A DNA stretch of 9,939 nt from Sediminibacterium ginsengisoli (GTDB lineage: Bacteria; Bacteroidota; Bacteroidia; Chitinophagales; Chitinophagaceae), in NCBI GenBank assembly GCA_943324415.2, contig CALPLN020000063.1, positions 1-9,939 of the forward strand, read 5' to 3'. Positions 1-5,513 of this stretch are shown here, one piece after another. Both the position numbers and the translations under genes were made by a program. The notes below the pieces were generated by a model that was not told the DNA's origin, did not search any database, and was given only the letters and a program-made list of their open reading frames with translations. Within the stretch, counting starts at the first letter, position 1; every line of letters begins with the position of its first letter.

Positions 1-108
1 ATCTGCTGTCGAGTAAACTGCAACCGTTTTGATACCCATCTCTCTACAGGTTCTTATGATACGCAAAGCGATCTCGCCACGGTTGGCAATCAATATTTTT
101 TTAAACAT
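1..108 (-). CDS. accC: Biotin carboxylase subunit of acetyl-CoA carboxylase, N-terminal fragment (runs off the left edge)
   Basis: Only the first 36 codons are present. They read MFKKILIANRGEIALRIIRT and continue CREMGIKTVAVYSTAD, which is the typical start of the biotin carboxylase N-terminal (pre-ATP-grasp) domain, including the IANRGEIA(L)RI signature. The enzyme carboxylates the biotin on the carrier protein using ATP and bicarbonate, the first half-reaction of malonyl-CoA synthesis. The ATG is at 106-108, and only 34 bp separate it from the stop of accB upstream on the same strand, so the two are almost certainly cotranscribed. The leader before the ATG is A-rich and has no clear Shine-Dalgarno, which is usual in Bacteroidota. 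The acetyl-CoA assignment, rather than propionyl- or pyruvate carboxylase, rests on the neighbouring accB. The catalytic part lies outside the window. Confidence 0.93.
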   Translation of the reverse strand, partial: MFKKILIANRGEIALRIIRTCREMGIKTVAVYSTAD

Positions 109-142
109 CTTTTTAATTTAAGTTAAACTGGTTGGGGAGACC

Positions 143-604
143 TTATGCAGGTTGCACTAAAAATAATGGTTGATCAAACTCTACTGGGCTTGCATCTTCT
201 ACCAATACTTTTACAATCGTACCTTTTACTTCTGATTCGATTTCATTGAACAATTTCATTGCCTCAATAATACATACCACTTTACCTAGACTTACCTCAG
301 TTCCTTCTTCTGCCATTAAAGGCTTATCAGGAGCTGCTCTTCTATAAAAAGTACCAATCATTGGACTCTTAATAGTGATTAAATTATCGGCTGGGGCCGC
401 AGCAGGAGCTGAAGCAACTGGCGCTGCTGCAGATGGAGCAGCTGGAGCTGATGCATACACTGTTTGCGCAGGCGCAGAGGTGACAGTGATTTTATCTTCC
501 TTTTGCTTAATGGTTACTTTACCATCTTTATCTTCGATGCTAATTTCTCCAATATTGCTTTTGTTTACTACCTTAATTAAATCGTGAATTTGTTTTAAGT
601 CCAT
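143..604 (-). CDS. accB: Biotin carboxyl carrier protein of acetyl-CoA carboxylase (BCCP)
   Basis: This is a complete 153-residue protein, the usual BCCP length. Residues 1-40 form a short N-terminal region rich in charged residues. Residues about 42-74 are an Ala/Pro/Ser-rich flexible linker. Residues about 75-152 are the biotinyl (lipoyl-like) domain, with the EAMKLFNEIE motif placing the biotinylated lysine at K117. The PMIGTFYR segment and the preserved thumb-type insertion (PDKPLMAEEGTEV) are typical of AccB-type carriers rather than of short biotin domains in pyruvate carboxylase. The protein carries carboxybiotin between AccC and the carboxyltransferase in the cytoplasm. The ATG at 602-604 gives the expected MDLKQIHDLI start. 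It lies between efp (upstream, 130 bp away across a strong hairpin) and accC (34 bp downstream), the common efp-accB-accC order. Confidence 0.97.
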   Translation of the reverse strand: MDLKQIHDLIKVVNKSNIGEISIEDKDGKVTIKQKEDKITVTSAPAQTVYASAPAAPSAAAPVASAPAAAPADNLITIKSPMIGTFYRRAAPDKPLMAEEGTEVSLGKVVCIIEAMKLFNEIESEVKGTIVKVLVEDASPVEFDQPLFLVQPA

Positions 605-620
605 GTTTGGTTAATTTGGA

Positions 621-653
621 CAAAAATGGGTCTTTTTTGCCAAAAAGCACAAA
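621..653 (-). promoter_or_regulatory. Possible accB promoter (Bacteroidota type)
   Basis: Read on the minus strand, a TTTG (complement of 650-653) is followed after 21 nt by CATTTTTG (complement of 621-628), a one-mismatch version of the TAnnTTTG -7 box. The accB ATG lies 16 nt further on. The spacing suits the Bacteroidota -33/-7 arrangement. However, the region is dominated by A and T runs and the -33 sits inside the terminator U-run, so a chance match is quite possible. Confidence 0.25.
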
Positions 654-689
654 AAAAGGGTCATTTTTTATTAAAAATGACCCTTTTTT
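652..689 (-). terminator. Strong hairpin terminator between efp and accB (near-symmetrical, could act both ways)
   Basis: Positions 652-668 and 673-689 are perfect 17-bp inverted arms separated by a 4-nt loop (TATT). The core is GGGTCA/TGACCC and the arm ends are A6/T6, so either strand produces a stem followed by a U-run. On the minus strand it lies 45 bp past the efp stop and 47 bp before the accB start, so it most likely ends or attenuates efp transcription. A related arm nearby (622-638) could compete for pairing; see findings. Confidence 0.75.
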
Positions 690-734
690 GAGGAATTTAT
701 ATGAAGCCGCCTTTTGAAAAAAGGACTATAAAAC

Positions 735-1298
735 TTACTTTACGCGCTCTACGTACTCTCCGTTCTTAGTATTAATCTTGATTTTCTCCCCTTCGTTCAC
801 AAACAAAGGCACCATGACAGTCGCACCTGACTCAATCGTTGCTGCTTTCAAAGCACGCGTTGCTGTATCTCCTTTAACACCATTCTCACAATAGGTGATT
901 AAGACATCCAATTTCTCTGGCAATTCTGCTCCAATTGGCAATTCGGTCTCTGTATTCATAAATACAAAAACTTCGGCACCTTCAATAAGGTACTGAGGCG
1001 CATCGATCATCTCTTCTGCCATCACGATTTGCTCAAAAGTTTCATTGTTCATTAAGTTGTAACCGCTGTCATCCTTATATAGGAACTGGAATGTTTTTTT
1101 CTCAACACGAACTGGATATACGGTTTCACCGCTATTCCATGTCTTTTCAATTGAGCGCTTATTGTCTACGCCTTTTAATTTAGCCCAGATTTTAGCCGCT
1201 GCACGTGCTGTTTTATTTTCTCCAAACTCAACTACAGTATATAAACTATTGTCCAATTTTAGGATCATTCCACGTGTGATGTCTGATGTTGTTGCCAT
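735..1298 (-). CDS. efp: Elongation factor P with an arginine-type tip loop
   Basis: This is a 187-residue protein, the normal EF-P length. EF-P binds between the ribosomal P and E sites and rescues stalling at polyproline stretches. Residues 1-65 form the KOW-like domain I. Residues about 67-128 are the first OB domain (PVRVEKKTFQFLYKDD, FMN). Residues about 130-187 are the C-terminal OB domain with the EF-P signature GVKGDTATRALKAAT and the ending NTKNGEYVERVK. The start ATSDITRGMILKL-like segment supports the ATG at 1296-1298. The tip loop is unusual: NKTARAAAKIW replaces the common PGKG(x)AFVR, so the tip residue is arginine (R32) rather than lysine. No modification gene (epmA/epmB or earP) is next to it. 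It is followed by accB and accC on the same strand and is divergent from sucD. The EF-P family call is secure; orthology to EF-P proper rather than an EfpL-like paralog is slightly less so. Confidence 0.95.
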   Translation of the reverse strand: MATTSDITRGMILKLDNSLYTVVEFGENKTARAAAKIWAKLKGVDNKRSIEKTWNSGETVYPVRVEKKTFQFLYKDDSGYNLMNNETFEQIVMAEEMIDAPQYLIEGAEVFVFMNTETELPIGAELPEKLDVLITYCENGVKGDTATRALKAATIESGATVMVPLFVNEGEKIKINTKNGEYVERVK

Positions 1299-1331
1299 AA
1301 GTATGTTTTATTAAAATAACTATGTGAAGCG

Positions 1332-1339
1332 CAAAAGTA
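1332..1339 (-). promoter_or_regulatory. Candidate -7 box for efp
   Basis: The complement of 1332-1339 reads TACTTTTG, an exact match to the Bacteroidota -7 consensus TAnnTTTG. It sits 33 nt upstream of the efp ATG in the divergent efp/sucD spacer. I found no TTTG at the usual 19-21 nt distance upstream, so the -33 element is weak or absent. Confidence 0.45.
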
Positions 1340-1412
1340 GTACTTGCGAGCCATTTAGAAAAAAACATCAAATTTTTGTTGAAAAATAAAGGTAAAAAAA
1401 GCTCGTTTAGCC

Positions 1413-1420
1413 TATTTTTG
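1413..1420 (+). promoter_or_regulatory. Candidate -7 box for sucD
   Basis: TATTTTTG matches TAnnTTTG exactly and lies 25 nt before the sucD ATG, leaving room for a short leader. No clear TTTG is seen about 20 nt upstream; that stretch is A-rich instead. The box is almost back to back with the efp box on the other strand. Confidence 0.45.
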
Positions 1421-1445
1421 CGCCATAATTAATAAATAGTAGACT

Positions 1446-2318
1446 ATGTCAGTACTAGTAAATAAGCAATCGAAGATCATTGTACAGGGTTTCACAGGTA
1501 CAGAAGGTAGTTTCCATGCCACTCAAATGATGGAATATGGAACTCAAGTAGTTGGTGGTGTAACCCCAGGTAAAGGTGGTACCATCCATTTAGACCGCCC
1601 AGTTTTTAATACAGTGGCTGATGCTGTTAAAGCAACTGGTGCAGATGTAAGTATCATTTTTGTTCCTCCAGCATTTGCTGCAGATGCAATCATGGACGCT
1701 GCAGACGCTGGTATCGCTTTAGTAGTTTGTATTACAGAAGGTATCCCAGTTCAAGATATGGTGAAAGCAAAAAATTTCTTAGCAGGTAAAAGCACAAGAT
1801 TGATTGGACCAAACTGTCCAGGTGTAATCACTGCAGAAGAAGCTAAAGTAGGTATCATGCCTGGCTTTATTTTCAAGAAAGGAACCATTGGTATCGTATC
1901 AAAGAGCGGTACATTAACTTATGAAGCAGCAGATCAAGTGGTGAAAGCTGGATTAGGTATCACCACTGCCATTGGTATTGGTGGAGATCCAATCATCGGG
2001 ACTACTACAAAAGAAGCAGTTGAATTGTTAATGAACGATCCTGAAACTGAAGGTATCATTATGATTGGCGAAATCGGTGGTAGCATGGAAGCAGATGCAG
2101 CTAACTGGATTAAAGACAATATGAGAAAGCCTGTTGTAGGATTTATCGCTGGTCAAACAGCGCCTCCAGGACGTCGTATGGGTCACGCAGGTGCGATCAT
2201 TGGTGGTGCAGATGATACTGCTGAAGCAAAAATGAAAATTATGGCTGAATGTGGCATTCACGTTTGTGCAAGTCCAGCGGACATTGGTAAAACAATGGCA
2301 GCAGCATTAAAGAAATAA
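1446..2318 (+). CDS. sucD: Succinyl-CoA ligase (ADP/GDP-forming) alpha subunit
   Basis: This 290-residue protein is essentially the same length as other bacterial SucD proteins. It pairs with SucC (not in the window) to convert succinyl-CoA to succinate with substrate-level phosphorylation in the TCA cycle. The N-terminal CoA-binding Rossmann domain begins with IIVQGFTGTEGSFHA (residues about 11-25). IGPNCPGVI is at 120-128. The ligase domain carries the second family signature around PPGRRMGHAGAIIGG (240-254), with H247 as the phosphorylated active-site histidine. The cis-type GKSGTLTYE-like segment is seen as SKSGTLTYE at 152-160. All expected key residues are present. The gene stands alone: it is divergent from efp and followed closely by a rho-independent terminator, so it is probably monocistronic and not in an operon with sucC here. 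Confidence 0.98.
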   Translation: MSVLVNKQSKIIVQGFTGTEGSFHATQMMEYGTQVVGGVTPGKGGTIHLDRPVFNTVADAVKATGADVSIIFVPPAFAADAIMDAADAGIALVVCITEGIPVQDMVKAKNFLAGKSTRLIGPNCPGVITAEEAKVGIMPGFIFKKGTIGIVSKSGTLTYEAADQVVKAGLGITTAIGIGGDPIIGTTTKEAVELLMNDPETEGIIMIGEIGGSMEADAANWIKDNMRKPVVGFIAGQTAPPGRRMGHAGAIIGGADDTAEAKMKIMAECGIHVCASPADIGKTMAAALKK

Positions 2319-2340
2319 ACCATTTCATTCGAATAAAGGA

Positions 2341-2373
2341 ATCCCTTAGTATACCCATGCTAAGGGATTTTTT
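2341..2373 (+). terminator. Rho-independent terminator of sucD
   Basis: ATCCCTTAGTAT (2341-2352) pairs with ATGCTAAGGGAT (2357-2368) as a 12-bp stem with one G:U pair and a 4-nt loop (ACCC). Six T residues (2368-2373) follow. It starts 22 bp after the sucD stop codon. Confidence 0.88.
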
Positions 2374-2377
2374 ATTG

Positions 2378-2385
2378 TATTTTTG
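2378..2385 (+). promoter_or_regulatory. TAnnTTTG box immediately before the small secreted-protein gene
   Basis: TATTTTTG matches the Bacteroidota -7 consensus, but it ends only 4 nt before the ATG at 2390. A real promoter here would give an almost leaderless transcript. There is no TTTG at the usual upstream distance, and the T-rich context comes from the sucD terminator, so this is tentative. Confidence 0.22.
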
Positions 2386-2389
2386 AATC

Positions 2390-2806
2390 ATGAAATTGAA
2401 CTGTATCGCTTTATTATCCACCCTATTCTGTTGCGTCTTCTTTACTAACCTTGCAACCGCGCAACAAAAGCCATTGAGTATCCATTTTACGACACCAACG
2501 AAAATGTATCAAGGTGAATCATTAAAGTTAAAAGTACTAGTGAAGCATCAAATTAAAAAAGAACAAACTGGACATATTCAACTTGCCTTAATCAATGCAG
2601 AAACAAAACAATCGGTAGATGGATGGTTCTTGAACTTTTTTCCATTTCAATATTTCACGACCATTGCGAATGAAGATTTTGAGACTGAATTTCCATTTAC
2701 TGTGCCCAATGATTTTAAAGGTAAATTCATCATTGAATTGGTAGCACAAGTGGATACCATTCAAGACAGCATTCGCGTTACCATCCCCACCTGGATTAAG
2801 CATTAA
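2390..2806 (+). CDS. Small secreted protein of unknown function, possibly a single macroglobulin-like beta-sandwich domain
   Basis: This is a 138-residue protein. Residues 1-24 form a clear Sec signal peptide: MK start, hydrophobic core from about 5 to 19, and an ATA-QQ cleavage site after A24. It carries C5, C14 and C15 inside the signal but no lipobox at the end, so the mature protein should be periplasmic or exported and soluble. The mature part (about 114 residues) alternates hydrophobic and polar residues as in a beta-sandwich and has no Cys. The segment DGWFLNFFPFQYFT (77-90), followed by FPFTVPNDFKG and a repeated-strand ending, resembles from memory the pre-MG/MG strands of bacterial alpha-2-macroglobulins. 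That resemblance is a suggestion only. Its stop is 2 bp before the next gene, so the two are probably cotranscribed. I do not recognise a named family. Confidence 0.85.
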   Translation: MKLNCIALLSTLFCCVFFTNLATAQQKPLSIHFTTPTKMYQGESLKLKVLVKHQIKKEQTGHIQLALINAETKQSVDGWFLNFFPFQYFTTIANEDFETEFPFTVPNDFKGKFIIELVAQVDTIQDSIRVTIPTWIKH

Positions 2807-2808
2807 AA

Positions 2809-3879
2809 TTGGACCACCTCATTTTGCATAAAGAAGTAGACTATATTATTGTTGGGCAAGGACTTGTAGGTAGTTGGCTAAGTTACTATACACTGCAAGC
2901 AGGCAAAACCTGTATTGTTATCAATGATAGTCATACGCCAGCAGCATCTAGTGTTGCCAGTGGTGTGATCAATCCAGTTACCGGAAGACGCATCGTGCAA
3001 ACCTGGATGATTGATACTTTTTTACCTTTTGCACTAAGCGCCTATGCTGACATTGGCAATCAATTAAAGACCACTATCGTTAAAGAAGCACCTGTCGTAT
3101 TGATTCATCCCTCTGCGCAGATGCAAGAAAGTTTTGAATATCGTTATCATCATGATAATGTGTATTTGCAAAAATACAAGGCTGAAGATGTTAAAGCATT
3201 CATGCATACGCCATTTGGTACGGGGCAAATCAATCAGAGTGTTTGGATTGATTTAAATACTATGTTAACAAGTTGGCGTGAAAAATTAATTGACCATCAT
3301 CAATATGTAGATGAACGATTTGATATGGAGGATTTAAAACTAAAGGACGAGGGAGTTGAATGGAAAGGAATACAAGCCAAGCGCATTTTGTTTAGTGATG
3401 GTATCGGAAGTATGCAAAACAAATATTTTAAAGGTCTTCCATTTGCGCCCAACAAAGGAGAAGCATTGATTGTGGAAATTAAAGACTTACCCAATCAGGC
3501 AATTTATAAACATAATTTATCGATCGTGCCTTGGAAGGATCAACTTTTTTGGGTAGGGTCAAATTACGAATGGCAGTATGAAGATGCCAAACCAAGTATT
3601 GCTTTTAGAACAAAGATGGAAACTGCACTCACACAGTTATTGACCATTCCATTCAAGATTGTTGACCATATAGCGGGATTAAGACCTGCCAATCAAGATC
3701 GAAGACCCTTTGTGGGCATGCATCCTGCTTACAATGCAATTGGTATATGTAATGGGATGGGCACCAAGGGTTGTTCTCTTGCACCCTATTTTGCCCATGC
3801 ATTAATTGCGCATTGTGAAATAGGAACGCCGATACATCCTGAAGCAAATTTGGACAGATTTAAATTATCTTTATTGTAA
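2809..3879 (+). CDS. FAD-dependent oxidoreductase, D-amino-acid-oxidase (DAO) fold, with a TTG start
   Basis: This is a protein of about 356 residues. The N-terminal VDYIIVGQGLVGS (residues 10-22) is a dinucleotide-binding motif with the Gly-x-Gly-x-x-Gly pattern at 16-21. IVIND at 36-40 ends the second strand with an acidic residue that binds the FAD ribose. ASSVASGVINPVTGRR (46-61) is the flavin-contacting loop. Near the end, GLRPA...DRRPFVG (290-304) and NGMGTKG (315-321) are the C-terminal DAO signatures. No membrane or export signal is seen. The substrate cannot be read from the sequence; glycine/amino-acid oxidases and the FAD half of MnmC share this fold. An in-frame stop at 2797-2799 and the absence of any ATG before the FAD motif force a non-ATG start: TTG at 2809 (2 bp after the previous stop) or TTG at 2824. 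A gap of 10 bp leads to the next gene. Confidence 0.9.
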   Translation: MDHLILHKEVDYIIVGQGLVGSWLSYYTLQAGKTCIVINDSHTPAASSVASGVINPVTGRRIVQTWMIDTFLPFALSAYADIGNQLKTTIVKEAPVVLIHPSAQMQESFEYRYHHDNVYLQKYKAEDVKAFMHTPFGTGQINQSVWIDLNTMLTSWREKLIDHHQYVDERFDMEDLKLKDEGVEWKGIQAKRILFSDGIGSMQNKYFKGLPFAPNKGEALIVEIKDLPNQAIYKHNLSIVPWKDQLFWVGSNYEWQYEDAKPSIAFRTKMETALTQLLTIPFKIVDHIAGLRPANQDRRPFVGMHPAYNAIGICNGMGTKGCSLAPYFAHALIAHCEIGTPIHPEANLDRFKLSLL

Positions 3880-3889
3880 ATACATCAAC

Positions 3890-4294
3890 ATGTCATCTCC
3901 AACCAATAGTTATTATAATATTCCAGTTGCTTACCGTAAAATGGAAAACCTGCATATTGTTTTTTGGATTTTTAAAGACATCGGTTGGTGCATGAATTTT
4001 AAATGGCTAGGCATTTTGATGATTATTCCTACCATGATTATTTCTATCGTAATCGCTTGGAGAACTAGAAAAGTTATTTCAGAGCTTTGTCATAATCTCG
4101 CCATTACAGTGTGGATTTCTGCGAACTCCTTTTGGATGTGTACCGAGTTTTTCGGCATCGACCATATTGCTATTGGTTATGGTTTAAATGTAAAACATAT
4201 AGCGATGATCCCTTTTATGATTGGAGTCATCATCCTCGCCTATTATTATATCTGGTATAAACCAAGACACAAAGAAGATCCTCAAACTTTATAG
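3890..4294 (+). CDS. Small polytopic membrane protein of unknown function
   Basis: This 134-residue protein has about four hydrophobic segments: roughly 21-36, 39-57, 66-85 and 103-123. The tail is charged (KPRHKED). Several polar or charged residues fall in or next to the hydrophobic stretches, including H22, K29, D30, E65, H68, N69, N79, E86, H92 and H103, as well as many Trp. This is unusual for a simple membrane anchor and suggests a conserved functional core. I recall similar short proteins with a YRKMENLHIxFW start in other Bacteroidota, but no function. The start is ATG at 3890; the alternative M18 (3941) would drop a hydrophilic tail that looks genuine. It lies 10 bp after the FAD oxidoreductase, so it is likely in the same transcript. 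Its 3' end overlaps by 6 bp the convergent MFS gene. Confidence 0.85.
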   Translation: MSSPTNSYYNIPVAYRKMENLHIVFWIFKDIGWCMNFKWLGILMIIPTMIISIVIAWRTRKVISELCHNLAITVWISANSFWMCTEFFGIDHIAIGYGLNVKHIAMIPFMIGVIILAYYYIWYKPRHKEDPQTL

Positions 4295-5446
4295 GTATTT
4301 CTTTAATCGGTAAGATTGAATAAAGGTCACTAATCCTAGCATTGAGATGGTTAAAAATGCCCATCTTAGACCAAGTGCCCCCGACAAGAATCCAACAATA
4401 GGCGGACCAATTAAAAATCCGAAGAAGCCAATAGACGAAACTGAAGCCAATGCAATACTTGCTTGTCCTGGCTCTGCCGATTTTCCCACACTACCATAGA
4501 TGGTTGGTATCACCGAAGAGACCCCAAATCCAACCAACATGAATCCAATAGTTGATGTATAAATAGATGGATATAGGATCGCAATAATCAAACCTAGCGT
4601 AACCAATAAGCCACTTAACATCAATTGTTTTCTTGGCCCCCAATAGTTGATGAGTGCGTCTGCGATCATCCTGCCTGTGGTCATACAAGCCATGAAACTA
4701 ATATATCCAATGGTTCTCTGACTTTCTGGAACCTTCACCACTGTTTGATAAAATACCCCACTCCAATCGAACATCATCCCCTCGCAGATCATGTTACTTA
4801 AGGCGATCAATCCAAATTGAAACATCAATGGAGTTGGTTTAGTCCACATTTTTTTTAGAGATTGCTTATTCGATTCACTATGTAATAAATGCTGATGTGT
4901 GGTGATTAAAAATAAGTACCCCAATGAGAGTATCACAACAAATTGCATGAGCGGTGTTAAAGATTGCGCGATAAAATAACTGCCTACCAATCCGCCCACA
5001 AATCCCGCTAAACTCCAGAATCCATGAAAGCTTGAAATAATACTTTTCTCAAATAATTTAGCCAACTCTACCGCTTGCGTATTGACCGATACATTGAATA
5101 AATTTCCAATCATGCCAAAAATAAAGAGTGCGACTCCTAAATGAAAAATACTGGTATTGGCAGCCCACCCTATATTAACCAATGCAAGAGGATATAAAAT
5201 AGAAGCGATTTTTAGCATTTTGTTACTTCCATGTCTAGCAGTCAAGCTCCCAGAAATCGGGATGCCTAAAAAAGACCCTAAGGGCAAGAACAGCAGCATC
5301 CCTCCAAACTGTGCATCTGTTAATCCCAGCGCCAATTTAATATCGGGGATTCTACTCGCCCAACTAGCAAAACAGATTCCTGTATAGAAAAAATAACCCG
5401 ATAAAATAACGCGTCTGGACTGTTTGGATATACTTGTTTCGCTCAT
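4289..5446 (-). CDS. Major facilitator superfamily transporter, YbjJ-like
   Basis: This 385-residue protein has about 12 hydrophobic segments in two halves joined by a basic central loop (about 185-203, rich in His, Lys and Ser), the usual MFS layout. FASWASRIPDIK (26-37) in the first helix and loop, NVSVNTQAVELAK (118-130), FHGFWSLAGFVGGLVG (140-155) and EGMMFDWSGVFY (222-233) match what I recall of the E. coli YbjJ subgroup. The first cytoplasmic loop holds a weakened MFS motif A (SGSLTARHGSNKM, 65-77). The inner-membrane location is clear and the substrate unknown. The YbjJ-type group is often annotated only as MFS transporter, sometimes near sugar genes, but nothing here indicates a sugar pathway. 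It stands alone on the minus strand, divergent from aspS with a 67-bp spacer, and its stop overlaps that of the preceding plus-strand gene. Confidence 0.93.
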   Translation of the reverse strand: MSETSISKQSRRVILSGYFFYTGICFASWASRIPDIKLALGLTDAQFGGMLLFLPLGSFLGIPISGSLTARHGSNKMLKIASILYPLALVNIGWAANTSIFHLGVALFIFGMIGNLFNVSVNTQAVELAKLFEKSIISSFHGFWSLAGFVGGLVGSYFIAQSLTPLMQFVVILSLGYLFLITTHQHLLHSESNKQSLKKMWTKPTPLMFQFGLIALSNMICEGMMFDWSGVFYQTVVKVPESQRTIGYISFMACMTTGRMIADALINYWGPRKQLMLSGLLVTLGLIIAILYPSIYTSTIGFMLVGFGVSSVIPTIYGSVGKSAEPGQASIALASVSSIGFFGFLIGPPIVGFLSGALGLRWAFLTISMLGLVTFIQSYRLKKYL

Positions 5447-5479
5447 AGCTCAAAGATCGGTAATTTATAGGATTTGGGC

Positions 5480-5487
5480 TATATTTG
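5480..5487 (+). promoter_or_regulatory. Candidate -7 box for aspS
   Basis: TATATTTG matches TAnnTTTG exactly and lies 26 nt before the aspS ATG, nearly the same distance as the sucD box from its gene. A -33 TTTG at the standard distance is not evident. The short divergent spacer (5447-5513) must also hold the MFS promoter, for which I see no convincing box. Confidence 0.5.
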
Positions 5488-5513
5488 CAGACCATTCATT
5501 ATAATCGCATTCT

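Noticed and set aside
375..587. Plus-strand Ala/Gly-rich open frame inside accB
   Set aside because: It is the reverse reading of the Ala/Pro linker of BCCP, whose low-complexity sequence keeps other frames open.
1934..2421. Minus-strand open frames opposite sucD and its terminator
   Set aside because: They are antisense to an intact, highly conserved enzyme and run through the terminator hairpin; the translations look random.
5451..5458. Possible -7 box for the MFS gene on the minus strand (CAAAGATC, complement GATCTTTG)
   Set aside because: It matches only the TTTG half of the consensus and lies 4 nt from the start codon, with no upstream partner.
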